Shown here in pieces: positions 51,501 to 60,354 of a stretch of DNA of 64,000 nucleotides. The stretch is taken from NCBI RefSeq assembly GCF_023111095.1, contig NZ_JALGYW010000008.1:1-64000 (forward strand), in the 5' to 3' direction. The translations under genes and the position numbers were made by a program. The notes beneath the pieces were generated by a model that saw only the letters and a program-made list of their open reading frames with translations, did not search any database and was not told the origin of the DNA. Position 1 is the stretch's first letter, and the number at the start of each line of letters is the position of its first letter. This stretch comes from Maribellus sp. YY47. GTDB taxonomy: Bacteria; Bacteroidota; Bacteroidia; Bacteroidales; Prolixibacteraceae.

Positions 51501-52005
51501 ATTCCCCGTTAAAGTTGGTGACAGTACCTCTTGTGGTTCCTGTTACCATAATGGAAACTCCGGGAATCGGTTGTCCGTCAACACCACTGACAATCCCCGT
51601 TACTTGTTTTTGGGGATCTTGTTTTGCGGGTTGGTCGACATTCATTTTTCTTTTCAGAATGATTTGATTTTCTTCAATCTCAGCCGATACTGAAGCCTGA
51701 TCACAGAATTCCTTCAAAACAATATCCAGTGACTGGTTTGTGGCCTGAATGGTAATTCTTTGATCCCGATTGAAGATTTCGTCCCGGTACAGGAAGAAAT
51801 AATCGGTCTGACCTTCGATCTGATCAATTAATTCTTTTACCGTTGCATTTTTTAAATTGAGACTCAACTTCGTGGTTTGAGAATAGGAATTGGCCCATCC
51901 TACTGTGAAAATCAAGAAGGAGAAGATAAATGTTAGTTTCATTTTTTTGAAATTGAGAACGTTACCTTTCCTTTTGAAAAGGTATTTCTTTCGTAATTTT
52001 CTCAT
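48574..52005 (-). CDS. SusC/RagA-family TonB-dependent transporter with STN domain
   Basis: A 1143-residue outer-membrane transporter. After a signal sequence, residues of about 45-120 form a STN (secretin/TonB N-terminal) domain (LSLNLKNATVKELIDQIEGQ). A carboxypeptidase-like domain (VTGIVSGVDGQPIPGVSIMV), the TonB-box and plug region (QVVAFGKQRKESVISSIETV, LIDGFEGSSDDLARLEPDNI, SILKDASATVLYGARGANGI) and the 22-strand barrel follow. The STN domain is the part that signals to a FecR-type anti-sigma factor, and the genes for such a pair lie directly upstream. It imports oligosaccharides, probably mannosides given GH92. The upstream start at 52005 is kept, although an internal ATG at 51942 also precedes a good signal peptide. 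Confidence 0.95.
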   Translation of the reverse strand: MRKLRKKYLFKRKGNVLNFKKMKLTFIFSFLIFTVGWANSYSQTTKLSLNLKNATVKELIDQIEGQTDYFFLYRDEIFNRDQRITIQATNQSLDIVLKEFCDQASVSAEIEENQIILKRKMNVDQPAKQDPQKQVTGIVSGVDGQPIPGVSIMVTGTTRGTVTNFNGEYNINVAQGDTLLFSFVGKNRELKVIGTQNILNVTMYDDDTQLEEVQVVAFGKQRKESVISSIETVRPGELKQPSSNLTTALAGKIPGIISYQTSGEPGADNAQFFVRGVTTFGYKTNPLILIDGFEGSSDDLARLEPDNIESFSILKDASATVLYGARGANGIIIVETKSGREGPAKINVRLESHLATPTMMNDLLDGVDYMRLYNEARISRNPVLGAYYSEQKIQSTADGVNPMIYPNIDWYDELFEKSTINKKANFNVSGGGKVATYYVAGSIENETGLLKVDSKNNFNNNIDINRVQLRNNIVIKITPTTRLDTRLQGRFERYNGPNSSASDIFRAVMNSNPVDFPAVYEPDEAHVYTDHILFGNTFVNGSLKQNPYAEMVRGYEDKNESSITAMATLSQDLDFITEGLKLQAKASVNTWSLYSSRRSYSPFFYDLESYNQITGEYKLFELNPTGGQVYLGDVNPGRDASAHYYYEARLNWDKKFGKHSVGVMTVGMFEEYLLTSGNSRSIYETLPERNMGNSGRLTYDYDTRYFFEFAYGYNGSEKFSGSRRYGFFPSFGGGWLISNESFWEPMKKVINTAKLKATWGQVGNDAIAGRQDRFFYLSDISKGGNGYRWGTTFMNEYGGYNVNRYANPDITWEVSTKMNLGLELSFLDESLKIQGDLFKDVRDQIYLQRQNFPATAGLEATISGNVGKVESWGYEASVDYQYISTNNWWLTGRANLTFATNKYVELDEKEYADEYLKQKGHSINQWWGLIAERLFVDEAEIANSPKQDFGTYQAGDIKYKDVNGDGVVNSNDRVPLGLPTVPEMQYGFGASGGYKNFDLSFFFQGNARVSLFINPGTNDNGIAPFASRRNALALIAEDHWSETNPDVHAFWPRLSVDPLENNTQTSTWWLRDGAFLRLKTVEMGYNLKSKTFEKIGLKNTRIYCSGVNLFVISPFKLWDPEMGRAGLGYPPNRRFNIGIQLAF

Positions 52006-52090
52006 AAATTTGTTAGGTTAATTTAATTTATTAATTACACTATTTAAAGCCGGGAAGTGGTGGCTCACGACCTGGCTTTTTCTCTTTTAT

Positions 52091-53275
52091 TTATTTTAAT
52101 ACATACTCCGTTTCATTTGTATGAACCAAATCCAACGATGCAGCTTTGGCAAATATGTTTAATACTGTTTCTTTGTCTTCTTTTAATTCAAGTTTCCCGG
52201 TGATCCTCAAAAAGCCCAAGGTAGGATCGACCAAACCAATCCGGATGTTGTAATAACGCTCGATTTTTTTGATGACTCTGTTTAACTCCTGAGTTTCGAA
52301 AATCATATAGCCTTCGTGCCACGAAACGTAATTTTCAACATCAACATTTGAAATGTCAGTTTCCTTTGTATCGACATTGAACGCCGCGCGCTGATTAGGT
52401 TCCAAAACATAATCTTTGCTTCCCAAATGAAAGCCCGGTTTGCTTATTTTAACCTTTCCTTCAACTAAAATGGTTTCTACGATTTTATCCGTTGGGTAGG
52501 CTGACAGGTCAAATTTAGTTCCCAGTACTTCAATATTAAGTTCTTCAGTTTTTACAATAAACGGCATTTCGGAATTATGAACTACCTCAAAATAACCTTC
52601 ACCGATTAACGACACTGTTCTTTGAGAACCTTGAAACTTTGACGGATAAATCAAACGTGATCCCGCATTTAAGTGAGCCAATGTCCCGTCAGGTAGTTTT
52701 ATTGAAGCATTTTTACCATAGGGTACAAAAAGCTCATTAAGATTCTGATCTGTTGTTATACCGGGGGAACGGACAGTGTCCTTTTTATTAATCACAATTT
52801 GTCCGTTCGATTTATATTCGATCTCCGATTTTTTATCCGGTATCTGAACGTTACTTCCATCAGAAAGAATTAATGTCGAATAGGCCGGATTATTGCTTAC
52901 CTGAAGACTTTGCTGAAGTCCGTTGTTTTTCTCTTTATTTAAATATTGATTGATCGCTACGCCAAGCACAAAAAAGAGAATACCTACTGCCGCGTAGCGG
53001 AAGTACGAAAACAAGATGATTTTTTTCTTCGATTTTTTTCCTTTGTTATCAAGCTCTTTCAAAATTGATGTAAAAACTTCTTTTGATACTTTTGATACAT
53101 TGGGAGTAGGTGTGGATTGAAGATGAGAAACGATCATATGGGCAACGCGAATCTGTTCCTGTTCATCTTCATGTTTTTTTATGTAGTCGTTCCAGTATTC
53201 ATCAAGATCTTTGGTGGGATTGAGCACCCATCTGACAAAGTTCTGGTCTTCGTAATATTTTAAAAATTTATCCAT
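52091..53275 (-). CDS. FecR-family anti-sigma factor
   Basis: A 394-residue inner-membrane regulator. The cytoplasmic N-terminal part (about 1-95) has DLDEYWNDYIKKHEDE, one transmembrane segment follows (YAAVGILFFVLGVAINQYL), then the periplasmic FecR domain (ELFVPYGKNASIKLPDGTLA, HLNAGSRLIYPSKF, RTVSLIGEGYFEV, VEVLGTKFDLSAY-like) and a C-terminal DUF4974 domain (YMIFETQELNRVIKKIERYY). It should hold the neighbouring ECF sigma factor until the loaded SusC contacts it. The gene lies 50 bp after the sigma gene and 85 bp before susC. Confidence 0.93.
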   Translation of the reverse strand: MDKFLKYYEDQNFVRWVLNPTKDLDEYWNDYIKKHEDEQEQIRVAHMIVSHLQSTPTPNVSKVSKEVFTSILKELDNKGKKSKKKIILFSYFRYAAVGILFFVLGVAINQYLNKEKNNGLQQSLQVSNNPAYSTLILSDGSNVQIPDKKSEIEYKSNGQIVINKKDTVRSPGITTDQNLNELFVPYGKNASIKLPDGTLAHLNAGSRLIYPSKFQGSQRTVSLIGEGYFEVVHNSEMPFIVKTEELNIEVLGTKFDLSAYPTDKIVETILVEGKVKISKPGFHLGSKDYVLEPNQRAAFNVDTKETDISNVDVENYVSWHEGYMIFETQELNRVIKKIERYYNIRIGLVDPTLGFLRITGKLELKEDKETVLNIFAKAASLDLVHTNETEYVLK

Positions 53276-53325
53276 TAGAGTAAGAGACTTACTAGTAAGG
53301 GATCTTATCTATTAAAACATGGACA

Positions 53326-53946
53326 CTAATTCTGAGAAATTTTTGAAAAAAGAATAAAAAATAATGAAGTGAAGCTATCGGAAGGAATTTCGCTTCTTAA
53401 GGTAAGTAAGGCTCTGTACAGAAGTTTTCGTGCTGACTCAACTGAAATGTTCATGATTTCGGCTATCTCAGGATAGCTCATCTCTTCTTCAAATTTGAGG
53501 TAAATTATCTCTTTCTGTTTTGCCGGAAGTTTTTGGGTAGCTGCCTCCAGTAATTCTCTTATTTCCTGAGATATTTCTTCATCGATAAGCCGGTCCTGAT
53601 AACTATATTCAACATTAAAGTCGAATTCGAACTTGTTGTCTTTAATGTCAAACAGTTCTATTCTTTTACTGCTTTTAATTTTTTTTATCAGACTGTTTCG
53701 TAACGAGACAAAAAGGTAAGCTTTAAGGTGTTTGATGTCAGCATTTAGCTTTTCTCTTTTTAGAAATAAATCTATAAAAATTTCCTGCAGGCTGTCGTGG
53801 ACTAGTTCGTGATCGATACAAAGCTTATAGCCATAAGAAATCAATTGATCTATATGGAGCTCGTACAAAGAAGAGAAACTTTTATCATCTCCGTTTAAAA
53901 ACGCCTCCCACAAGTATAAAATATGTCCCTTATGGTAATTGTCCAT
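53326..53946 (-). CDS. ECF RNA polymerase sigma factor (PUL type)
   Basis: A 206-residue sigma-70 factor of the extracytoplasmic function type. Region 2 includes DKSFSSLYELHIDQLISYGY, HDSLQEIFIDLFLKRE and LKAYLFVSLRNSLIKKI. Region 4 has LPAKQKEIIYLKFEEEMSYP and the helix-turn-helix EIAEIMNISVESARKLLYRA. It probably activates the SusC operon when FecR releases it. A short hydrophobic C-terminal tail (FTSLFFILFSKI) follows, as seen in several Bacteroidota ECF factors. The gene diverges from a DUF3857 gene. Confidence 0.93.
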   Translation of the reverse strand: MDNYHKGHILYLWEAFLNGDDKSFSSLYELHIDQLISYGYKLCIDHELVHDSLQEIFIDLFLKREKLNADIKHLKAYLFVSLRNSLIKKIKSSKRIELFDIKDNKFEFDFNVEYSYQDRLIDEEISQEIRELLEAATQKLPAKQKEIIYLKFEEEMSYPEIAEIMNISVESARKLLYRALLTLRSEIPSDSFTSLFFILFSKISQN

Positions 53947-54462
53947 TCGTCACAAGTTGGTTGTCGGCAAAGTTCACTCTTTCTAATTTATAAAACATTA
54001 TTAATTAGAAAAATATTTTCAAAAGTAATCAAAATATTAATTGGGGTAACAGCACAAAAGCCTGATAATTTTTGATTAAAGGAGTTGTAGCATAAGTAAT
54101 GTTTTGTTAGTCACATGACGATAACGGTCATCGCAATATGTACTTTTATTGAATAACAATTGATTTGAATCTAAATTTGTTACAATCTTCAACCCTCTTT
54201 AATTTTCTATTTGTATAAGTCCCTAAGTTTCGTGATAATTTCGCTGTTTCATTGAAGGCTCACTTTGAAAAAAAATGGCATTAATTTTCAGTCAGCAGCT
54301 TGTCTTTAATTTAGTTAGACCAAGTATGGTGTATAATTGAGACAAGGGTGCATAGAATTGATCTAAATTGAATGTTTTTTTTTTACAAGGTTGTTCAGAA
54401 AGTTTTTTTTTCTAATTTCAACAGATTGATAAACTAATTTTTAACCAGTGAACCAGAGACTT
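53947..54462. other. divergent AT-rich spacer upstream of the ECF sigma gene
   Basis: 516 bp, strongly AT-rich, with no frame of interest. It should hold promoters for the sigma gene (minus) and the DUF3857 gene (plus), but I find only one-mismatch -7 candidates on each strand (GAACTTTG upstream of the sigma gene; TAATTTCA upstream of the plus-strand gene). No repeats or RNA structures were recognised. Confidence 0.5.
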
Positions 54463-56493
54463 ATGAAAAGCTTATTAATGTTGGCCCTTATTTGCAATTT
54501 CAGCATTATTTCATTTGCAGAGAATAACAAAGTCAAGTTTGGGAAAATTGAACAACGTGACCTTGAAATGAAGGTTTATGATCAGGATACATCTGCTTCG
54601 GCTGTTATTTTATATGAAAAAGGAAATTCTGCGATCAGATATGTTCAGGGCGAGGGATGGAAATTGTATTTTACAAAACACCAACGGATAAAAATTCTAA
54701 AGAAGGAGGGAGTTGAGTACGCCGACTTTAAGATTGGACTAAATGCCAGTCAAAGTAGTAAAGAAGAAGTAAATGGTTTAAAGGCGATAACTTTTAACCT
54801 CGAAGATGGAAAAATCATAAAAGATGAATTAAACCGGAAAGATGTTCATTTGGAAGAGGTGAATAAATTTCACAATATGCAAAGCTTTTCATTGCCAAAT
54901 GTAAAAGTAGGGTCGGTAATTGATGTCGAATATACCATCGATTGTAAATCTTTCTTCCGGAACATGCGGCCTTGGCGTTTTCAACATTCCATTCCAACCG
55001 TATACAGCGAATATGAAGTTCTTGTCCCGGAGTATTTCCGGTTCAGACAGTTTACCCTCGGATTTGAGCGTTTTACACTTGCAGAGGAAACAAAAGTCCC
55101 GGATAAAGTTACACTAACTTCGAAGATGAGATCGGGGGGAAACTCAATGAGTGCCACTCAAACCCAATTTAATACCGATGTGATTACGTTTAATTCTGCA
55201 AACTATCATTATATCGCCGAGAATATGCCTGAATTTAAGGAGGAAGCTTATACCTCAACCGTTGATAATTTTATTCAGCAGGTACAGTTTGAGTTGCAGT
55301 ATGTTCAGTTTCCCGGCGATAAATTATACACTTATTCTCAATCCTGGGAGTCAATAAATAAGGATCTTGCCGAAGATGATGAATTCGGGGAAATTATTTT
55401 TGGGCCGGTAAAGTTGCTTGAGGAAGAAACTCAAAGTTTAGTGGCAGGTGCCGGTAGCAATAAAGAGAAAGTTGGAATATTGCTTACGCATGTGCGGGAT
55501 AATTATAAATTTAACGGTTTTTATAATATTTACTCCAAAGGTCTTCGAAATGTCATAAAAGACAAAAACGGGAACGTAGCTGATATTAACTTTTTATTGG
55601 CGGGTTACCTGAGGGCTGCCGGATTTGAGGTAAAACCAGTGGTATTAAGTACCCGTTCGAACGGTGCTTTTGTTTTTCCAACAGTGACCGGATTCAACTA
55701 CGTAGTGTTGCTTTGCGAGGTGGACGGAGAGAAACTATTGCTGGATGCTGCAAATAAATCCAGCGGAATCAATGAACTTCCGTATCAGTGTTTGAATTCA
55801 CAGGGCTTAGTTGTCGGCGGCGCCGCTCCTGAGTGGGTTGAGTTGATGGAGCTAGGCCGATCAGATGCCAACTATGTAGCCATTTTAAATGTAAATACGG
55901 ATGGTAAGTTGTCGGGATCTTTAAAAATAGGACGCAAAGGCTATTCTGCTCAATCGTTTCGCGATAAAGTTGATGGTTTTAACAGTGTGGAAAAGTATAT
56001 CGAGGATTTTTCAGAAAAAAAACAGGACTGGGAGATTACTACCCACGAATTGGAAGGAGTGAATGCTTTGGACGAAAGAGTGCTGGAGACGATAGAACTT
56101 TCCGTTACCAATAAAAGTATTTTTGCCGGTGACAAAATATATGTTTCTCCGATTATCTTTAATGCATTAGACGAAAATCCCTTTAAACTGATGGAACGAA
56201 AGTACCCGGTTGATTTTGGATTTGTATTTAAAGAAAGCGAAATGACTGTTTTCAATGTTCCGGAAGGTTATGTGGTGGAAGAAGTTCCCGAATCGCTAAG
56301 AGCCAGTTTGCCTGAAAATAAAGCATTGTTTTTGTTCTCTGCCCAAAAAATAGGGGATAGACAGATCCATCTTACTGCCACATTGTCGATCAATAAACCG
56401 GTATTGATGGCAGAAGATTACGGAAACCTCAAAGAACTTTTCAATATGATCATTGAAAAGCAAAACCAGCAAATTGTACTGAAAAAGATTTGA
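54463..56493 (+). CDS. DUF3857 protein with degenerate transglutaminase domain
   Basis: A 676-residue secreted protein (signal ending IISFAEN). A DUF3857 beta-rich domain fills the first half (WKLYFTKHQRIKILKKEGVE, FSLPNVKVGSVIDVEYTI). A transglutaminase-like domain follows, but where active members have a GxC segment this one reads GNVADINFLLAGYLRAAG, so the catalytic Cys is replaced and the domain is probably non-enzymatic. FNYVVL keeps the strand of the His region without the His. The ATG at 54463 is preferred to a GTG at 54448. A second DUF3857 gene follows after 63 bp, so they form an operon. Function unknown; periplasm or surface likely. Confidence 0.8.
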   Translation: MKSLLMLALICNFSIISFAENNKVKFGKIEQRDLEMKVYDQDTSASAVILYEKGNSAIRYVQGEGWKLYFTKHQRIKILKKEGVEYADFKIGLNASQSSKEEVNGLKAITFNLEDGKIIKDELNRKDVHLEEVNKFHNMQSFSLPNVKVGSVIDVEYTIDCKSFFRNMRPWRFQHSIPTVYSEYEVLVPEYFRFRQFTLGFERFTLAEETKVPDKVTLTSKMRSGGNSMSATQTQFNTDVITFNSANYHYIAENMPEFKEEAYTSTVDNFIQQVQFELQYVQFPGDKLYTYSQSWESINKDLAEDDEFGEIIFGPVKLLEEETQSLVAGAGSNKEKVGILLTHVRDNYKFNGFYNIYSKGLRNVIKDKNGNVADINFLLAGYLRAAGFEVKPVVLSTRSNGAFVFPTVTGFNYVVLLCEVDGEKLLLDAANKSSGINELPYQCLNSQGLVVGGAAPEWVELMELGRSDANYVAILNVNTDGKLSGSLKIGRKGYSAQSFRDKVDGFNSVEKYIEDFSEKKQDWEITTHELEGVNALDERVLETIELSVTNKSIFAGDKIYVSPIIFNALDENPFKLMERKYPVDFGFVFKESEMTVFNVPEGYVVEEVPESLRASLPENKALFLFSAQKIGDRQIHLTATLSINKPVLMAEDYGNLKELFNMIIEKQNQQIVLKKI

Positions 56494-56556
56494 TTTCAGG
56501 CCGTTTTTGAGAATGCTCAACCTAAGCGATTTGATTTTTAATAAAGACAGCTATCT

Positions 56557-58467
56557 ATGAAGCTAAAGCATCTGTTTTTATCTGCAATATTATTATTTGT
56601 TGTCACCGGAATTTCAGCAAAAGATATTTTTTATCCGGTATCGGAAATTGCTGATAATTTATTGACTGAGGCCAACTCTGTAACAAGAACGAGTGAGACC
56701 ATACTTGAAATCTTCTCAAAAACCAAAATCAGGTATACCTGCAAGGAAGTAATCACCGTGATCAATGAAAACGGAGAAGGAGAGGGAATTCTTTACATAC
56801 CTTATGATTCCAATAGTGAGATTGATATTACTGTAGCGAATTTTTACAACAAAGACGGAGAGCTGATAAAGAAGGTGAAGAAAAGTGATGTATACGATCA
56901 AAGTTCATTTGATGGATTTTCGCTGTACACTGATGGACGATTTAAGAGGATAACTCCTCAAATAAGTACTTATCCTTACACTGTTGAATACGAATTTTCG
57001 ATTGATTTGAAAGGTGCTATCGATTTCTTAGATTGGATGCCTTGTGATTCCTACAATAAATCAGTCGAGTATGCCAGTTATAAAATACTGGATTACGAAG
57101 CAGAGGGAGTCAGAGTTAAACCCAACAAGTTTGCGCACACTGTTGAAAACGGTGATTTGGTTGATGGAATAAAAACTTATCTGTGGGAAATGAAAAACAT
57201 GGAAGCCATCGAACACGAGCCATTATCGGTATCGATGGCGAATTTTGTTCCCCGTGTGGTAGTTGCGCCTTCGAGTTTTGAGTTTTATGGCACATCAGGC
57301 AGTATGACCAGTTGGAAGGATTTCGGTGATTGGGTATATGGCTTAATCGCAGATAAAAACAATCTTCCTGAAGAAAGGGTGCAGTTTCTGAAAAGTTTAA
57401 CGAAAGAAGCGGATGATACTGCTGAAAAAGTGAAACGGGTATATCAGTTTATGCAGGAGAAGACCCGTTATGTCAGTGTTCAGTTGGGGATTGGCGGATT
57501 TCAGCCTTTTCCGGCCCAAAAGGTAGATGAAGTTGGCTATGGCGATTGTAAGGCCTTAACAAATTATATGAAATCGATGTTGGAGAGCATTGGTATTGAT
57601 TCCTATTATACCCTTGTAAAAGCAGGATCAAATGCAGGAAACATCGATGCCGATTTTCCTTCGCAGGGTTTCAATCACGTTATTCTTACGGTTCCGCTCA
57701 ATTCGGACACAATTTTTCTGGAATGTACAAACCATTTTTCTCCTTTTGGTTTTTTGGGAAGTTTTACCTCCGATAGAAATGCCTTGCTTGTCGAGAAGAA
57801 CAAGAGTCGGTTAATCCGAACAAGCGATTACGGAATAAACGACAATACCTGGAAATTGAAGGCTTCTATTGAGCTGAATGAAGAGGGCAATGCGGTTGTT
57901 AACGATACAGTTGAGTTAAAAGGGCTTCAGTACGAGTATATTGAAAAAGATCTGCTGAAAACACACGAAGATCTTATTGAAGATGCATATAAAACGAGTG
58001 AAATCACCGGGGCAAAATATAAAAGGATAGAATTCGATAACCGGCCTGACCGAATTCCATTGGCTACACGATTCAGGTTACTGGATATCGATCGGCTGGC
58101 TTCAAAAATGGGTGACCGGATGTTTATTCCAGTGAATAGTTTGAATAGGCACTCATCGGTTCCACAAAAATCAAAGAACAGGAAATATCCGTTTAAAACG
58201 CAGCTTTTTTACCATGATATGGATTCTGTTACCTTTCTTATCCCTGATGTTTATGACGTAGAATATTTACCCGAACCAGTAAAGATTGAAACTGAGTTTG
58301 GCGTGTACAAGTCGGAAATGAAATATGATCAGAACCTGGTTACCTATTTGCGCAGCGACATAAAAAACAAAGGCATATTTCCACCGGAGAAATATGCCGA
58401 ATATGTTCAGTTTGTCAAACAAATTGTAGATGCAGATAATCAAAAAATGATTTTAAGGAAAAAATAG
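56557..58467 (+). CDS. DUF3857 protein with transglutaminase-like domain
   Basis: A 636-residue secreted protein (signal MKLKHLFLSAILLFVVTGISA). The DUF3857 domain is residues 40 to about 200 (GILYIPYDSNSEIDITVANF, YPYTVEYEFSIDL). The transglutaminase-like domain contains RVYQFMQEKTRYVSVQLGIG, then VGYGDCKALTNYMKSML with the catalytic Cys, and GFNHVILTVPL with the His, so unlike its neighbour it looks catalytically competent. The substrate is unknown; such domains cut or cross-link peptides. A paralogous but inactive-looking protein is encoded upstream, suggesting a working pair. Confidence 0.82.
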   Translation: MKLKHLFLSAILLFVVTGISAKDIFYPVSEIADNLLTEANSVTRTSETILEIFSKTKIRYTCKEVITVINENGEGEGILYIPYDSNSEIDITVANFYNKDGELIKKVKKSDVYDQSSFDGFSLYTDGRFKRITPQISTYPYTVEYEFSIDLKGAIDFLDWMPCDSYNKSVEYASYKILDYEAEGVRVKPNKFAHTVENGDLVDGIKTYLWEMKNMEAIEHEPLSVSMANFVPRVVVAPSSFEFYGTSGSMTSWKDFGDWVYGLIADKNNLPEERVQFLKSLTKEADDTAEKVKRVYQFMQEKTRYVSVQLGIGGFQPFPAQKVDEVGYGDCKALTNYMKSMLESIGIDSYYTLVKAGSNAGNIDADFPSQGFNHVILTVPLNSDTIFLECTNHFSPFGFLGSFTSDRNALLVEKNKSRLIRTSDYGINDNTWKLKASIELNEEGNAVVNDTVELKGLQYEYIEKDLLKTHEDLIEDAYKTSEITGAKYKRIEFDNRPDRIPLATRFRLLDIDRLASKMGDRMFIPVNSLNRHSSVPQKSKNRKYPFKTQLFYHDMDSVTFLIPDVYDVEYLPEPVKIETEFGVYKSEMKYDQNLVTYLRSDIKNKGIFPPEKYAEYVQFVKQIVDADNQKMILRKK

Positions 58468-58502
58468 TGCGCACTGATTTTACAGGACGAGATACGGAAG
58501 GC

Positions 58503-60320
58503 TTATTTGTGTTTTCCGGTTTCACGTTCTTCCCAGCCACTTTTGCCTTCATCGATATAGATTTCAATCAACGATTTAGAGACCCGTTCATCCACTTCTT
58601 CCACAAGCTGAACCCGCAAGGGTTGAGTTAGTTTTCTTTGCCAGTTTAATACTTCGCGGTAAGGTACCTCCCGATCAGTTTCATAAACCAGGTAGGCCCA
58701 TTTTTCGGTGAACAAACTGCCTTTTATGGCCGGAATTACCTGTTGCATGTTCGATCCCAGAAAGCTGAGCGACAAGGCTCTGGCCCAGTATATCCAGGGG
58801 CCGGCTGTAATGTAGAAATAAGGATTCAGCAAGCGCGACCTTGATTCGAGCGAGGCATTGGCATAACTAAGCTGAATGCCGGCAAATCCGATCCCGGTGT
58901 TTTCATTGTAAAAAGTGATCCATGGCACGTCGGCTTCCATTTTTAGGTCGGTAAGATCGGCCATGTTCGCCACATCGTAGGTAATTACCTCATCTCGGAT
59001 TACATCGTACCAGGCAGCATGGGTCATCAGTTCCCGTTTAAAAACAATTTCGGCGTTTCGTAAGGCAATGGTCTGAACGGTTTCGTTAATGCGCATGTTG
59101 GTGGTGCTTTCAAAATACGGAACACCGGGATAAAAAGTATAGCGTACCGAAGCATCTACTTCGGGCATGTCGCGCAGGTTACCCCAAAATTCGGCAGTGG
59201 CAAGCACCGGGCCGGAAATGGAGTACATGTTCTGGTCGTGCTTCCAGTCGGCGGTGTGTGTCCAGGCGCGGGGAGGAACATAAATCCCCGGGTTCCAGTG
59301 TATGGCTCCGTTTGTTTCCATCCGGTGAAACAAAGGCGCTTCGGGTTTGGATTTAAGCGTGAGTTGATCAAGGTGCCCGGAGTTGGGATGAAGGACCGCA
59401 TTAAAGTAGTTATTGTCAATTCGAAGTCCGGGAAGTTCTCCCTGGACCTGAAGATCGGTTTGCCAGGTTTTAGCCAGCGCTTTTTCGTTGTTGTAATACA
59501 CCAGGTACACCTTACTGGTTTTGGCCGGGACATTAGCTAAAAACGCCAGTTTACAGGTAACTGTCGGCATCCACAAAGGAATATGACGCTTGGGTTGTCC
59601 TTCTTTTTCAGGTTCCAGGTTATCTTCAACCGTGTAGCGCTGAATGTCAAATACCTGGCAGGGAACTTCCGTTAAAGTAAAACTTTTCGGATCGACCTCC
59701 ATAACCCGGATCTCGCGTTTCAGATCGCTGGCTTCATCCGGGTAAAAAGGAAGCAGCACTTCTACCGGTTCATTTTCGCGATCGATTCCAGTCGTTTCAC
59801 TTAAAACAAGCGACTTGTAGTTTTTCCAGGCGTTATCAAATGTTGCGGTCTGCTCAGGCGCTTTTACGGTTTGAGTTGCCGATAAAAACGTATCGTCATC
59901 CGAAGGTCGCGCCGATTTTTTTATCCGAACGGTAACCGTAATATCATACGATTCTCCGGGATTCCATTTTATCCATCCGGTAATAACAGGTTGTTTGTAC
60001 AGGGTATTGTCCTGCGACAGTGCATATCCTGACGGTGGGCGATGTGTCAGCGCCGGTTTATTCACATCTTCGTGTACATCGCTTTTGTACAGGTTTACAA
60101 AACGCATGGGTTTCCCGTTTACAGCTGCTTCCACTTCGATAATGGATGCTTCCGGCAAATCAAGTTTGGCTATAAAATGATAAAAAGGGATCGCCGGTAC
60201 AGGATATCCCAGTTCCATGCTTTCAATTGTCAGCTTTGCTTGCTTTTCTTTTGCCTGGCTTGTTGAGCAAAAGCCAGCGGAGGTAAAAACTACCAGGATG
60301 ATGTATAAGAAGTATTTCAT
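58503..60320 (-). CDS. large secreted protein of unknown family in PUL-like cluster
   Basis: A 605-residue protein with a signal peptide (to about residue 23). I do not recognise the family. The composition is beta-rich throughout: an N-terminal domain opens with LTIESMELGYPVPAIPFYHF, and a middle segment reads PLWMPTVTCKLAFLANVPAK. A region with many aromatic residues follows (IHWNPGIYVPPRAWTHTADW and YTFYPGVPYFESTTNMRIN), similar in feel to the beta-sandwich domains of glycan-active enzymes. It ends at 60320, 34 bp after the next upstream gene on the same strand, and belongs with a SusD gene further upstream, so a role in glycan handling is inferred. Confidence 0.6.
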   Translation of the reverse strand: MKYFLYIILVVFTSAGFCSTSQAKEKQAKLTIESMELGYPVPAIPFYHFIAKLDLPEASIIEVEAAVNGKPMRFVNLYKSDVHEDVNKPALTHRPPSGYALSQDNTLYKQPVITGWIKWNPGESYDITVTVRIKKSARPSDDDTFLSATQTVKAPEQTATFDNAWKNYKSLVLSETTGIDRENEPVEVLLPFYPDEASDLKREIRVMEVDPKSFTLTEVPCQVFDIQRYTVEDNLEPEKEGQPKRHIPLWMPTVTCKLAFLANVPAKTSKVYLVYYNNEKALAKTWQTDLQVQGELPGLRIDNNYFNAVLHPNSGHLDQLTLKSKPEAPLFHRMETNGAIHWNPGIYVPPRAWTHTADWKHDQNMYSISGPVLATAEFWGNLRDMPEVDASVRYTFYPGVPYFESTTNMRINETVQTIALRNAEIVFKRELMTHAAWYDVIRDEVITYDVANMADLTDLKMEADVPWITFYNENTGIGFAGIQLSYANASLESRSRLLNPYFYITAGPWIYWARALSLSFLGSNMQQVIPAIKGSLFTEKWAYLVYETDREVPYREVLNWQRKLTQPLRVQLVEEVDERVSKSLIEIYIDEGKSGWEERETGKHK

Positions 60321-60354
60321 TTGCTGTTGCTTTTAGTGTTGAAAAATATCTGGT

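Noticed and set aside
52030-52085. Hairpin between fecR and susC as terminator
   Set aside because: The stem AAAGCC(A)GG / CC(C)GGCTTT has a bulge and no T tract on the coding strand, so I leave it as a possible weak attenuator only.
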